A model generated the notes under the pieces. The model was not told the origin of the DNA, did not search any database, and saw only the letters and a program-made list of their open reading frames with translations. Shown here piece after piece: positions 20,731-30,635 of a DNA stretch of 64,000 bases; position 1 is the first letter of the stretch, and every line of letters starts with the position of its first letter. This DNA comes from Actinobacteria bacterium IMCC19121. Its GTDB lineage: Bacteria; Actinomycetota; Actinomycetes; Nanopelagicales; Nanopelagicaceae. The position numbers and the translations under genes were made by a program. The DNA is taken from contig CP015605.1 of the NCBI GenBank assembly GCA_002284895.1, positions 310,001 to 374,000 on the forward strand. Reading direction: 5' to 3'.

Positions 20731-21282
20731 ATGGAAATAATCATTGTTCTCAGTGTCATCGCTCTAGTCGTCCTATTTTTTGTTGCTCAATACAACCGCC
20801 TTATTCGCCTCAACATCTCAGTTGATGAAGCATGGGCACAAATCGAAGTTCAATTAAAGCGCCGTGCTGATCTGATCCCTAACCTTGTTGAAACAGTTAA
20901 GGGTTATGCAAAGCATGAACAATCCACTTTTGATGCTGTTGTCACAGCACGCGCTAAAGCAACAACTGCCAGCACAGTTGCAGACACTGCTGCAGCCGAT
21001 GGAATGCTCACACAAGCACTTCGTGGATTACTTGCCGTTGCTGAGGCCTATCCAGATTTAAAGGCTTCAGCTAACTTCATCTCACTTCAAGAAGAGCTAG
21101 CAACGACTGAGAACAAAGTTGCCTTCTCTCGTCAGTTCTATAACGACAATGTGCGCGAACTCAACACTGCAGTTAAAACTGTGCCAACTAACTTCTTTGC
21201 AGGCTTTGCAAAGGTTAATGAGCGTGAGTTCTACGAAGTTGAAGATCCACAAGATCGTAAAGCTCCGAACGTTAAGTTTTAA
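20731..21282 (+). CDS. LemA family protein
   Basis: 183-residue protein with one N-terminal membrane helix (about 2-20) followed by an all-helical LemA domain. Typical features are the YNRLIRLNISVDEAWAQIEVQLKRRADLIPNLVETVKGYAKHE block and YNDNVRELN. LemA proteins are often paired with HtpX-like or TPM-domain proteins; their molecular role is poorly known. It overlaps the next gene by one base (TAATG), so the two are a coupled pair. Confidence 0.93.
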   Translation: MEIIIVLSVIALVVLFFVAQYNRLIRLNISVDEAWAQIEVQLKRRADLIPNLVETVKGYAKHEQSTFDAVVTARAKATTASTVADTAAADGMLTQALRGLLAVAEAYPDLKASANFISLQEELATTENKVAFSRQFYNDNVRELNTAVKTVPTNFFAGFAKVNEREFYEVEDPQDRKAPNVKF

Positions 21283-22181
21283 TGAACTTTAGAGCCCAAC
21301 AAGCGGCCAATCGCCGCAAGACAATCGGCCTGCTCATAGGTATGGGTGTGTTGGTTTGGCTTGTGGCGCTGGCTGCTCTTACTTACTTTGGTCAATCAAC
21401 AACAGCAATTGTTCCTCTTGCAGTTGGTATTGCCTTAGTTTCAGTGTGGGGTTCTTACTACGGTTCAGACAAATTAGTTTTAACGATGACCGGTGCAAAG
21501 TTGATTCAAGAATCAGATAACCCAAAGTTATTTGGATTAATTCAAGAGATAACAATTGCAAGTGGCATACCAATGCCAAAGGTGGCAATAGTTATTGATA
21601 GTGCGCCGAACGCCTTTGCAACTGGTCGCAATCAAGATCACGCACTCATTGCTTTCACAACAGGCATTTTAGATGTCATGGATCGTGATCAACTGCAAGG
21701 CGTTATTGCTCATGAATTAGCCCACGTTGCTAACCGCGACACATTGGTTTCAGCAGTTGCGGCTACTACTGCAGGTGCTATTGCAATCTTGAGTGACATG
21801 TTGATGCGCATGATGTGGTTTGGCGGCGGCAGAGATCGTGACCGCAATAGCAACGGCAATCCATTACTTTTAGTCTTCTCACTTCTCATTCTTATCTTGG
21901 CACCAATAGCTGCAGTGCTTTTAAAATCTGCCATCTCACGCAAGCGTGAATCACTAGCTGATGCAACTGCTGTGGCATTTACGAGAAACCCAGCAGGTCT
22001 GCGCAGCGCGTTGGAAGTATTAGAGCGCGATTCAACGGTTGTGCATCAGAAATCAAACTCCATTGCACATATTTGGATTGAATCACCACTGGATGGAAAA
22101 GCAGTTTCTAAGATGTTCTCAACGCATCCACCTATTGCAGAGCGCATTGCAGTGCTAAAGGCTATGGAGTCTTTGAACTAA
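21282..22181 (+). CDS. htpX: M48 family zinc metalloprotease, HtpX-like
   Basis: Membrane metalloprotease of 299 residues thought to act in membrane-protein quality control. It has two N-terminal helices (about 15-36 and 42-60), the zinc motif HELAH at residues 144-148, another helix pair around 200-220 and the third-ligand region SRKRESLADATA. STHPPIAERI near the C-terminus is typical. It is translationally coupled to lemA and its end overlaps the opposing histidine kinase gene by 4 nt. Confidence 0.94.
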   Translation: MNFRAQQAANRRKTIGLLIGMGVLVWLVALAALTYFGQSTTAIVPLAVGIALVSVWGSYYGSDKLVLTMTGAKLIQESDNPKLFGLIQEITIASGIPMPKVAIVIDSAPNAFATGRNQDHALIAFTTGILDVMDRDQLQGVIAHELAHVANRDTLVSAVAATTAGAIAILSDMLMRMMWFGGGRDRDRNSNGNPLLLVFSLLILILAPIAAVLLKSAISRKRESLADATAVAFTRNPAGLRSALEVLERDSTVVHQKSNSIAHIWIESPLDGKAVSKMFSTHPPIAERIAVLKAMESLN

Positions 22182-23650
22182 GCTTTCTCTGTTGGAAAGA
22201 AGAGAGTAAAAGTAGTTCCAGCTCCTGGCTTTGAAACTACGCCCACTTTGCCACCGTGCGCCTGCATCACAGAGTCGACGATAGATAAACCAAGCCCGCT
22301 ACCTTCTTGGCTGGTCCGCTGGCGTGAGGGATCTGCACGGAAGAAGCGCTCAAAGATTCTCTTTTGATCCTCTTCACTTAAGCCCGGACCGTTATCGGCA
22401 ACAGAGACATACACGCCATCTTCTTCACTGCGTGCAAGAACGTTAATGGCTGTGCCAGTAGGTGTGTGCACGCGAGCGTTAGCTAGAAGATTAGTCATTA
22501 CTTGATAAATACGCCCTGAATCTCCAAGAACAAATAATTCTTTGGGCATCTCTACAGTTATTGGGTGTTCTGGGCCAGCAGCGGATGCTGAAGCAACGGT
22601 CTCTTCAATGACATGAGCTAGATCTACGGGGTGAAATTCAATATCTCGTGATTGATCAAGGCGAGCAAGTAGAAGTAAATCTTCTACTAAAGCACCCATG
22701 CGCACTGATTCTTTTTCAATACGGCCCAATAGCTCTTTAGTCTTTTCACCATCAGGCACTGCGCCTTGACGATGAAGTTCTGCAAAGCCGCGGATAGCAG
22801 TAAGTGGCGTGCGCAGCTCGTGGCTAGCATCTGCAACAAATCGACGCAGTTTGTTTTCACTCTCAGTGCGTGCAGCAAACGACTCTTCAATACGCCCAAG
22901 CATCGTATTAAGGGATGCACTTAAGCGTCCAACTTCAGTATCAGGTTCAAAGTTATCAAGGCGAGCAGATAAATCCCCCGCAGCAATCTTTTCTGCAGTT
23001 GCTTCAACATTTTCTAAAGGCTTCATGCTTATTTTAATAACTTGGCGCGCGGCAAAAGCGATGAGGAATAGAACAAAGAAGCCAATAAATAAGAAGATTC
23101 GGCCAATTCGATTGGTTGTCTTATCAAAATCTGCAAGTGATTGAGCAACTACTACTGTGCCAACAGATGAAGGTAATGCCTGTGTAATAACTCGAAAGTC
23201 CGGACCCGGAGTTTCTAACGTAAAAGGTTTGTCGCCAAAGGCTGCAACTACTTCAGGAGTCCACCCAGCGATGAAATCTGTAATTCTGTTTGCGTTCAGA
23301 TCTCCTCCAAGGCCTCCAACAAAGGCTCCAGATTGATCTAAAAGGGTGACAGAAGTGGATGTTGGAATACGGTTGAGCGGAGTAGCAGAAGCTCCTCGAG
23401 CTTGTCTGCGCTCATCGCCTTCTTCTCCATTTGGATTAACTTCTTCATCGTTAACAATTCCAGCTTGATTCAAGCGCTGTGAGGTTCCCCCAACAACACT
23501 AATTAGTTGTTCATCTATCTGACCAATGAGATAACTATGAAGTGATCTTTCAACAACTAGACCAGCACCAATAAAACCAATCGCAGAAAGAGTCAATACA
23601 CCTGCAGTTAAGCGGTTGCGTAGTGACCAGTTTCGAAGGGGGGAGTTCAT
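22178..23650 (-). CDS. Sensor histidine kinase
   Basis: 490-residue membrane kinase: helix 1 at about 14-34, an extracytoplasmic sensor region of about 150 residues with an acidic stretch, helix 2 at about 184-203, HAMP domain, HisKA domain with phospho-acceptor His277 in DASHELRTPLTAI, and an ATPase domain with DNGPGL and GSGLGLSIV. It is encoded 5 nt after its response regulator, so the pair forms one operon. It resembles actinobacterial PrrB/TcrY-type kinases in layout; the signal is unknown. Confidence 0.94.
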   Translation of the reverse strand: MNSPLRNWSLRNRLTAGVLTLSAIGFIGAGLVVERSLHSYLIGQIDEQLISVVGGTSQRLNQAGIVNDEEVNPNGEEGDERRQARGASATPLNRIPTSTSVTLLDQSGAFVGGLGGDLNANRITDFIAGWTPEVVAAFGDKPFTLETPGPDFRVITQALPSSVGTVVVAQSLADFDKTTNRIGRIFLFIGFFVLFLIAFAARQVIKISMKPLENVEATAEKIAAGDLSARLDNFEPDTEVGRLSASLNTMLGRIEESFAARTESENKLRRFVADASHELRTPLTAIRGFAELHRQGAVPDGEKTKELLGRIEKESVRMGALVEDLLLLARLDQSRDIEFHPVDLAHVIEETVASASAAGPEHPITVEMPKELFVLGDSGRIYQVMTNLLANARVHTPTGTAINVLARSEEDGVYVSVADNGPGLSEEDQKRIFERFFRADPSRQRTSQEGSGLGLSIVDSVMQAHGGKVGVVSKPGAGTTFTLFFPTEKA

Positions 23651-23655
23651 TTTCT

Positions 23656-24369
23656 TTACTTAGCTGGCATTCGCAAGCGATAGCCAACACCGCGCACAGT
23701 GTGAATCAATGGTGGATCAAAAGCATCAATCTTTTTGCGCAGATATGAAATATAAGTTTCAACAATTCCCGCGTCACCACGGAAATCGTATTGCCACACG
23801 TGATCAAGAATCTGTGATTTTGAAACAACGCGATCAGCGTTAATAATTAAATAGCGGATGAGTGCAAACTCAGTAGGTGAGAGATCTAATAGTTCACCAG
23901 CGCGGTGAACTTCATGCGTTGCCTCATCTAATTCTAAATCAGCAAAGCGCATCTTCTCATCATCAATTTCGATATGGTCAACACCTGTGCGACGCAGTAG
24001 TGCGCGAAGGCGTGCAACTAACTCTTCTAGAGAGAAAGGCTTGGTCATGTAGTCATCGCCGCCAAGAGTTAAACCTTTGACTTTATCTTCCATGCCATCT
24101 TTTGCAGTTAAGAAAAGAACTCCAGTATCAACGCCTTCATTGCGTATCATTTTGCAGACTTCAAAGCCATCTAGATCAGGCAACATGACATCTAGGACCA
24201 TTGCATGTGGTTTGAACTCTTCAGCCATTGAAAGAGCTTGTGCACCATTTGCTGCAGTGCGAACATCAAAACCAACAAAGCGAAGGCTTGTTGAAATTAA
24301 CTCACTAATACTTGATTCATCGTCAACGACGAGAATGCGTTGCATGCGCTTTTGGGCAGTTGTGGTCAT
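23656..24369 (-). CDS. OmpR/PhoB-family response regulator
   Basis: 237-residue DNA-binding regulator. The receiver domain has the acidic pair DD at residues 16-17, phospho-acceptor Asp60 in MVLDVMLPDLDG and Lys in TKPFS; the C-terminal winged helix shows LSPTEFALIRYL and VRGVGYRLR. It precedes its kinase by 5 nt. Target genes cannot be told from the window. Confidence 0.95.
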   Translation of the reverse strand: MTTTAQKRMQRILVVDDESSISELISTSLRFVGFDVRTAANGAQALSMAEEFKPHAMVLDVMLPDLDGFEVCKMIRNEGVDTGVLFLTAKDGMEDKVKGLTLGGDDYMTKPFSLEELVARLRALLRRTGVDHIEIDDEKMRFADLELDEATHEVHRAGELLDLSPTEFALIRYLIINADRVVSKSQILDHVWQYDFRGDAGIVETYISYLRKKIDAFDPPLIHTVRGVGYRLRMPAK

Positions 24370-24420
24370 GGCTAAACAATGCTCCCACGAACTGGGAGTT
24401 TCCTGAGAATGGGCTTTGTT

Positions 24421-26463
24421 TTAGCCCTTAACTGAGCGTAAAAGAACTTGTGCCACGTCTAGAACCTCCATAGATGACTCGCGTGAGCTCATTCCATCGG
24501 TAGTCATCACGCGGCAGAAAGGACAGGCAACAGCTAACTCTTGCGCCCCTGTTCCAATCGCTTCATCAACGCGATTTAAATTAATGCGCGTTCCAATTTT
24601 CTCTTCCATCCACATGCGACCGCCACCAGCACCGCAACAGAATGAGCGCTCTTTATTACGAGGCATTTCAGTGATGTTTGCACCAGTTGCTTCAAGGATT
24701 TCACGTGGTGGTTGATAAATCTCGTTGTGACGACCTAGGTAGCAAGGGTCGTGATAGGTCATCGCAGTGTGACTCATCTTTACTGGCAGTAGTTTCTTCT
24801 CACGAATTAACTGATTCAGTAATTGAGTGTGGTGAACCATCTCTAATTCAAAACCACTTTGTGCATAATCGCGACCAATCGTTGTGAAGCAATGTGGGCA
24901 AGTAACAACAACCTTCTTCTTACCCTTAGGACGATCTGCAAATACTTCCTTAAAAGTTTCAATGTTTTCAGCTGCCATGATTTGATACAAGAACTCATTA
25001 CCAGCACGACGTGCTGGATCTCCTGTGCAGGTCTCTTTCTTACCAAGGACTGCAAACTCAACGCCGGCCATGTAGAGAAGCTCAGCAACTGCCTTTGTGG
25101 TTTTGCGTGCACGTTCATCATATGCACCAGCGCAACCAACCCAGAACAAGTATTCAACTTCATCAGGTAATACGCCTTCAACAACCTTAATTGGGAAATC
25201 GCACTCAGCAATCCATGCTTCACGATCATTTTTGTTAGCACCCCATGGGTTACCAGATTGTTCTAGGTTACGGAAAGTTCCACCGAGTTCTGCTGGGAAA
25301 TCAGACTCCACCATTACTTGGTAGCGGCGCATGTTAACGATGTGATCGATATGTTCGATATCTACTGGACATTCATTCACGCATGCACCACAAGATGTAC
25401 ATGACCACAAAATATCTGAAGTAATAGCTGCGTTTTCGCCCACCATCGCTTCAGTTTCAACGGTCTTAGCAAAGGCGTGATCGCGCATAGCCATGATTAA
25501 AAGCTTTGGCGATAGTGGCTTTTCAGTGTGCCACGCTGGGCACTGTGACTGACAACGACCGCACTCAGTACATGAAGTCATATCCAACAAACCCTTCCAG
25601 GTTATGTCGGCGCGAGTACCAAGACCAAAGACATCGTCATCTTTTGGATCTTCAAAGTTAACAACTTCACCGTGTGAGAGCATCTCAGGCAGTGGTCCAA
25701 GAGAAGACTTTCCATCAGCGTTTCTGCGGAAGAAGATATTGAAAGGTGCCAAGAAGCGGTGCCAAGCCACACCCATTGTTAGATTTGATGCAATGACAAT
25801 GAACCAAGTCATAGAACCAACAATTTTAATCGCTGCAACTAATTGAATAGTTGAAGTGAGCTGAGTCAGCGTCCATGACTTAAACATGTCTGCAATAAAC
25901 CAGGTTGTAACAAAGTGACGGTTCCAGGCAGTCTCATCAGAGAGCGCACCTTCTAATCCGCGCAGTGCAATTACACAGAAAACAATAAGCAAGATTGTGA
26001 ATTCAACGTAGTAAGCCTTAGCCATTCCGCTGCCATAGAAGCGTGAGCGCTTATTGCGAAGACGAGTAACTTGGCGAATTCCAATTAATGTAACTATTCC
26101 AATTCCGGTTGCCCATGCAATGAGCTCTGTGATGTATTCATAGACCCAGAAGTGACCGATGATTGGAAGAGCAAAGTGTGGGTTTATGAGTTGTCCGTAT
26201 GCGGTAACCAATGTTCCAAACAAAACAACGAAACCAACCATGACAAACCAGTGAGCAAAACCAACGACAGTGAAGTTAAACATCTTGGTGTGACCAAAGA
26301 TTTCACGTAAAGCCATGCGAAGACGTGTGCCCTTGTCATTGCCTCGTGAGGGGTCTGCCGCACCCTTTTTATAGATCGCTAGAAGCGTGCGCACGCGCAC
26401 TGCTAGTAGGACGAGGGCAAAGAGAGTTATCCCGTAGGAGATCGCGGCAAGGGTCAGGTTCAT
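24421..26463 (-). CDS. etfD: EtfD-like membrane iron-sulfur oxidoreductase
   Basis: 680-residue protein (from the ATG at 26463) with an N-terminal membrane domain of about five helices similar to the nitrate reductase gamma/heterodisulfide reductase E family, two 4Fe-4S motifs (CTECGRCQSQCP and CTSCGACVNECP) and two C-terminal cysteine-rich CCG-type domains (CTGDPARR; FCCGAGGG). This layout matches mycobacterial EtfD (Rv0338c), which passes electrons from electron-transfer flavoprotein to the menaquinone pool during fatty-acid oxidation. The longer in-frame start overlaps the glycosyltransferase gene and is unlikely. Alternative: generic heterodisulfide-reductase-like protein. Confidence 0.8.
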   Translation of the reverse strand: MNLTLAAISYGITLFALVLLAVRVRTLLAIYKKGAADPSRGNDKGTRLRMALREIFGHTKMFNFTVVGFAHWFVMVGFVVLFGTLVTAYGQLINPHFALPIIGHFWVYEYITELIAWATGIGIVTLIGIRQVTRLRNKRSRFYGSGMAKAYYVEFTILLIVFCVIALRGLEGALSDETAWNRHFVTTWFIADMFKSWTLTQLTSTIQLVAAIKIVGSMTWFIVIASNLTMGVAWHRFLAPFNIFFRRNADGKSSLGPLPEMLSHGEVVNFEDPKDDDVFGLGTRADITWKGLLDMTSCTECGRCQSQCPAWHTEKPLSPKLLIMAMRDHAFAKTVETEAMVGENAAITSDILWSCTSCGACVNECPVDIEHIDHIVNMRRYQVMVESDFPAELGGTFRNLEQSGNPWGANKNDREAWIAECDFPIKVVEGVLPDEVEYLFWVGCAGAYDERARKTTKAVAELLYMAGVEFAVLGKKETCTGDPARRAGNEFLYQIMAAENIETFKEVFADRPKGKKKVVVTCPHCFTTIGRDYAQSGFELEMVHHTQLLNQLIREKKLLPVKMSHTAMTYHDPCYLGRHNEIYQPPREILEATGANITEMPRNKERSFCCGAGGGRMWMEEKIGTRINLNRVDEAIGTGAQELAVACPFCRVMTTDGMSSRESSMEVLDVAQVLLRSVKG

Positions 26464-26480
26464 GGAGGTAAGGGTAACTC

Positions 26481-27407
26481 CTAACTTTTCAATATCTCTA
26501 GCTGTTTGCGTACAAGTTTGTGATTCCACCATCCAGTCCATAACGCTTTAAAGTTGCGGGAAAGTAGCCAGAGGAGCATTTGTAGGCGCACAAACCGGAA
26601 GCGAGTTAATTCACGAAGAACTGTGCTTATTAAGTGTGCATGGCCATGCTTTCTAACTTGAACCCAAAAATAGTAATCAAGATGCCTTTGATGTAGTTCT
26701 AAATTGAAATAAGCACTGTATCTCTGGGCAATAAGCGCCATATTGCTAGAAAGTTCATCAATATTTGTGTGCCACTGACCGTCGCTGAGTCGGTAAAGAA
26801 GTCCAATTTCTCTGAGTAAAACCATCTTGCCTAATTGCGCGCAGCGAATTGTGAAGTCCAAACCAGAGGAAGTTGATAGGTTTTCATCAAACATGATGTC
26901 GGCATGATTAGTGTTACGTCGAATCATCCCAACGGATTCCAATCCCCCTCCAAAACCACGCATACTTGCCCAGTTTTGTAGCATATTGTCAAAATTATTA
27001 TTAATAACCACTCTAAAGTTTTTCGACTTAGAACTAAAAATTGCGTAACCAGACAGCACACCGATAATTTCGTTGTTGGCTTCTAAGTATTCAAACTGAT
27101 TTGAAAGCTTATTTGTCACCCACAGATCATCTGCATCCAGAAACGCAAGATACCTTCCAGTCGCGTGACTAATTCCAACATTCCTTGCCTTGGTTTGCCC
27201 ACCATTTGGGACTGAATGAATTTTCCAATTTCCAGAATGTGCATTACAAAAATCGGTCACTACTTTCAGACTACTGTCTGTCGACCCATCATCAATGATA
27301 ATGCATTCCCAATTCTTAAAATCTTGAGCAAGAATACTCTTCAGAGTATCAATTATGAAATTTTCTTTATTATAAAGAGGAATAACAATGGAAACGTCAA
27401 TTGACAT
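26481..27407 (-). CDS. Family 2 glycosyltransferase
   Basis: 308-residue GT-A fold enzyme, with SIVIPLYNKENFI at the N-terminus, the nucleotide-binding IIIDDGSTDSS and the metal-binding FLDADD motif at about residues 92-97. It most likely adds a sugar to a lipid-linked glycan at the inner membrane face. It overlaps the upstream flippase gene by 11 nt, forming a two-gene unit. Its AT-rich codon use differs from etfD next to it, suggesting the pair was acquired. The sugar is unknown. Confidence 0.9.
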   Translation of the reverse strand: MSIDVSIVIPLYNKENFIIDTLKSILAQDFKNWECIIIDDGSTDSSLKVVTDFCNAHSGNWKIHSVPNGGQTKARNVGISHATGRYLAFLDADDLWVTNKLSNQFEYLEANNEIIGVLSGYAIFSSKSKNFRVVINNNFDNMLQNWASMRGFGGGLESVGMIRRNTNHADIMFDENLSTSSGLDFTIRCAQLGKMVLLREIGLLYRLSDGQWHTNIDELSSNMALIAQRYSAYFNLELHQRHLDYYFWVQVRKHGHAHLISTVLRELTRFRFVRLQMLLWLLSRNFKALWTGWWNHKLVRKQLEILKS

Positions 27408-28620
27408 TTTGATACTTCTTTAATTCACGTTCAATTACTAAAGTGAGAATGGAGTAAACCATCACCATGGCTAATGGTGCACCCCACAAACCAAAAGTTG
27501 CTACTCCTATGGTTATCAGAAAAATAGAGAGCAGAATTAATGATCCAGAAATTCTTGACATTTCATGAGTTCCACCGATCGCCAATAATTTCACTGCCTT
27601 TAACTGGTAATTCCCACGCAAAATTTCTTGTCCAACAAGAAGTACCCCCACGTAAATCGGCAATATCCATGTGGAACCAAACGCTAAATAAATAAAGCTT
27701 TGCGAAGCGATTACAAGAACAATCCCAGCTATCGACATAAAAGTTAGCTGCTGTGCAGAATAGTTGATTGCCTTCACTTGCTCACCTCTATGGTGTTTCA
27801 AGAGTGTTATTTTCACTGCAGAATCAGGCAAGAAGCGAGCAAATGAAATAATGCTTGTCAAGAGCGCAAATTTTGCCAAGAAGGAGATTGGTAAAATCAG
27901 ACCAACCAAGAACCGATCGATTCGATCTACTAAACCATTTGCGATGCCGAATAGATGTTGCTTTTTACTCTGAGTCAAAATACTACGCATACCACTTTTG
28001 AGCAAGGACTTATCTACAAGGAAATTGTTTAAAATAATAGCAACAGAGGCAAATGAGACAAGGGAGTAGGAGAAAATAAAAGCTATAAATACACTCACCA
28101 TCAAACTTGTTTGAGCAATATTGACAAAAAATATTAGCGTTAAAATCTGAATCAATATTGTGATCAAATCAAAGATTGTTGCAATTTTTACATTTCCGGC
28201 TGCAAGTAAAGCGTCTTGGGAACCAAGATTTCCACAAGCCAATACTGTGTAAACAAAGCAGACTACAAATATGGGTGCGGGAATATCCGATTTTAAGTGG
28301 GAATAGACTAAAAGAAGCAAACAGTTAAATACACCTGCGCATATACTTAATATCAAAATTAATACGAGATAACCAATGAATTCTTCATCTTTAATTTCCG
28401 GTTTAGGTTTATTTCTCAAAGCAAGCGAGATGCCCGAGGTAAGAGTAATTGTTAGTATTAAGGCTGAAACCATAATGAAAGCAAGAATGGATCGCTTGTC
28501 TACTCCCAAAATTTTCGTATAACTAAGTGCAAGCAAAAGCGCGAGAGTTGAAGAAACCCCTCGGGTTGATATAAACCACCTTGAGGCGCTTCCCCCTATT
28601 AAATTTCCTAGTCTTGACAC
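27397..28620 (-). CDS. Wzx-like polysaccharide flippase (MOP superfamily)
   Basis: 407-residue, very hydrophobic protein with about 12 helices, in keeping with O-antigen/teichoic-acid flippases that move lipid-linked sugars across the membrane. Recognition is by size, hydrophobicity pattern and genetic pairing with a glycosyltransferase rather than by a hard motif. It starts at GTG. AT-rich composition contrasts with the dnaK operon on the other side. Confidence 0.7.
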   Translation of the reverse strand: MSRLGNLIGGSASRWFISTRGVSSTLALLLALSYTKILGVDKRSILAFIMVSALILTITLTSGISLALRNKPKPEIKDEEFIGYLVLILILSICAGVFNCLLLLVYSHLKSDIPAPIFVVCFVYTVLACGNLGSQDALLAAGNVKIATIFDLITILIQILTLIFFVNIAQTSLMVSVFIAFIFSYSLVSFASVAIILNNFLVDKSLLKSGMRSILTQSKKQHLFGIANGLVDRIDRFLVGLILPISFLAKFALLTSIISFARFLPDSAVKITLLKHHRGEQVKAINYSAQQLTFMSIAGIVLVIASQSFIYLAFGSTWILPIYVGVLLVGQEILRGNYQLKAVKLLAIGGTHEMSRISGSLILLSIFLITIGVATFGLWGAPLAMVMVYSILTLVIERELKKYQNVN

Positions 28621-28707
28621 CCCTCAAACTCTAACCGCCCAAATCCTGGCAATAAGCACAAGTGCCGGGAATAACCGACCCGGGTTTGCCGTTCCCCTAG
28701 TAGCAAA

Positions 28708-28728
28708 CCTGAGTCGCATCGACTCAAC
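28708..28728. promoter_or_regulatory. HAIR operator (HspR binding site) upstream of dnaK
   Basis: CCTGAGT-CGCATCG-ACTCAAC matches the HAIR consensus CTTGAGT-N7-ACTCAAG at 12 of 14 conserved bases. The spacer itself extends the dyad (TGAGTCG-CAT-CGACTCA). It lies about 84 nt before dnaK, and the cognate repressor gene hspR is the last gene of the same operon, so the operon is autoregulated. A TAGGAT at 28737-28742 may be the -10 element. Confidence 0.85.
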
Positions 28729-28811
28729 CTTTTGTGTAGGATGGGCTCAGGTTTCAAGCACTCCTCGACCCTAAATCAGGCTCGAGCGTCACTAAAAGGA
28801 GCACTACTTAC

Positions 28812-30635
28812 ATGGCTAGAGCAGTTGGAATCGACCTAGGTACAACAAATTCTTGCGTATCGGTCTTGGAAGGTGGAGAACCCACCGTTATCGCCAACGC
28901 TGAAGGCGCCCGCACGACCCCGTCGATCGTCGCCTTCGCAAAAAATGGCGAAGTACTTGTTGGTGAAGTGGCTAAGCGCCAGTCAGTAACAAATGTTGAT
29001 CGCACCATTCGTTCGGTTAAGCGTCACATGGGTACGAGCTGGAACGTCGATATCGACGGAAAGAAATACACACCACAAGAAATTTCAGCACGCGTTTTGC
29101 AAAAGCTAAAGCGCGATGCAGAGTCATACCTTGGTGAAACAGTCACAGATGCAGTAATTACAGTTCCTGCATACTTTAATGACGCCCAGCGCCAAGCTAC
29201 TAAAGAAGCTGGCGAAATCGCCGGTCTTAACGTTTTGCGCATTATCAACGAGCCAACTGCAGCAGCGCTCGCATACGGTCTTGATAAGGCAGATAAAGAA
29301 CAAACAATTCTTGTTTTCGACTTAGGTGGTGGAACATTTGACGTTTCACTTCTTGAAATCGGTGACGGGGTTGTTGAAGTTAAAGCAACCAATGGTGATA
29401 ACAACCTTGGTGGCGATGACTGGGACCAAGCTCTTGTTGATCACCTCGTAACTACTTTTGGTTCACAAAACGGAATTGATTTAACAAAAGACAAGATGGC
29501 GATGCAACGTATTCGTGAAGCTGCTGAAAAGGCAAAGATCGAACTTTCATCATCACAATCTGCATCAATCAACTTGCCATATATCACAGTTGATGCTGAA
29601 AAGAATCCACTCTTCCTAGATGAAACAATCACACGTGCTCAGTTCCAGCAGCTAACTGCTGCGCTCCTTGAGCGTTGCAAGAAGCCTTTCCAGGCAGTTT
29701 TAAAGGATGCTGGGATTCCAATTAGCAAGATTGAATCAGTTGTATTAGTTGGTGGATCAACACGTATGCCAGCTGTGGTTGAACTTGTTAAAGAGCTAAC
29801 AGGCGGAAAAGAGCCTAATAAGGGCGTAAATCCTGATGAAGTTGTGGCCGTTGGCGCATCACTTCAAGCTGGTGTTCTTAAGGGTGAAGTAAAGGATGTT
29901 CTCCTATTAGATGTAACACCACTATCACTTGGTATTGAGACCAAGGGTGGCGTTATGACTAAGTTGATTGAGCGCAACACAACTATTCCTACAAAGCGCT
30001 CTGAAGTATTTACAACTGCTGATGATAATCAGCCAGCTGTGCAAATCCAGGCATACCAAGGTGAGCGTGAAATGGCTGCTTACAACAAAAAGCTTGGAAT
30101 GTTTGAACTCACAGGTTTGCCACCAGCACCACGTGGCATCCCACAAATCGAAGTCACATTCGACATCGATGCAAATGGAATCGTTCACGTTTCTGCAAAA
30201 GATCTTGGAACTGGAAAAGAACAGAGCATGACCATTACTGGTGGCTCCGCACTTTCTAAGGAAGAGATTGAGCGCATGATGGCTGATGCTGAATCACATG
30301 CTGAAGAAGATCGCCAGCGTAAAGAAGAAGCAGAAATCCGCAACGCTGGTGATTCACTTCTTTACTCAACGCAAAAGTTCATCAAAGATAATGAAGAGAA
30401 ATTGTCTGCAGGTGATGCACTTGAGAAGAAAACAGAGACAGAGGCAGCGTTAGAAGAGTTAAAGACTGCTCTCGGTGGTTCAAATTACGAAATGATTAAG
30501 TCAGCAACTGAAAAGGTTGCAACTGTTAGCCAAGCTCTAGGTGCTGCGCTTTACGCAGGCGCTGCAGCTGAAGGTGAAAGTGCACCTGCCGAAGATGGCG
30601 TTGAAGATGCTGAAGTAGTTGAGGAAGGCAAGTGA
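28812..30635 (+). CDS. dnaK: Hsp70 chaperone DnaK
   Basis: ATP-dependent chaperone of 607 residues. The ATPase domain has [13 protein letters not shown] at the N-terminus, [13 protein letters not shown] and [10 protein letters not shown]; the substrate domain has the [11 protein letters not shown] signature. The C-terminus is acidic ([14 protein letters not shown]). It lacks the EEVD end, as expected for bacteria. It heads the dnaK-grpE-dnaJ-hspR operon, with a good ribosome binding site (AAAGGAG) upstream, and overlaps grpE by 4 nt. Confidence 0.98.
   Translation: MARAVGIDLGTTNSCVSVLEGGEPTVIANAEGARTTPSIVAFAKNGEVLVGEVAKRQSVTNVDRTIRSVKRHMGTSWNVDIDGKKYTPQEISARVLQKLKRDAESYLGETVTDAVITVPAYFNDAQRQATKEAGEIAGLNVLRIINEPTAAALAYGLDKADKEQTILVFDLGGGTFDVSLLEIGDGVVEVKATNGDNNLGGDDWDQALVDHLVTTFGSQNGIDLTKDKMAMQRIREAAEKAKIELSSSQSASINLPYITVDAEKNPLFLDETITRAQFQQLTAALLERCKKPFQAVLKDAGIPISKIESVVLVGGSTRMPAVVELVKELTGGKEPNKGVNPDEVVAVGASLQAGVLKGEVKDVLLLDVTPLSLGIETKGGVMTKLIERNTTIPTKRSEVFTTADDNQPAVQIQAYQGEREMAAYNKKLGMFELTGLPPAPRGIPQIEVTFDIDANGIVHVSAKDLGTGKEQSMTITGGSALSKEEIERMMADAESHAEEDRQRKEEAEIRNAGDSLLYSTQKFIKDNEEKLSAGDALEKKTETEAALEELKTALGGSNYEMIKSATEKVATVSQALGAALYAGAAAEGESAPAEDGVEDAEVVEEGK

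Noticed and set aside
24859-25324. Plus-strand open frames opposite the Fe-S oxidoreductase
   Set aside because: Antisense shadows of a well-supported gene with no family features.
26464-26541. Longer N-terminus for the EtfD-like protein
   Set aside because: The extra residues overlap the glycosyltransferase coding sequence and do not look like part of the membrane domain; the ATG at 26463 begins the first hydrophobic helix.
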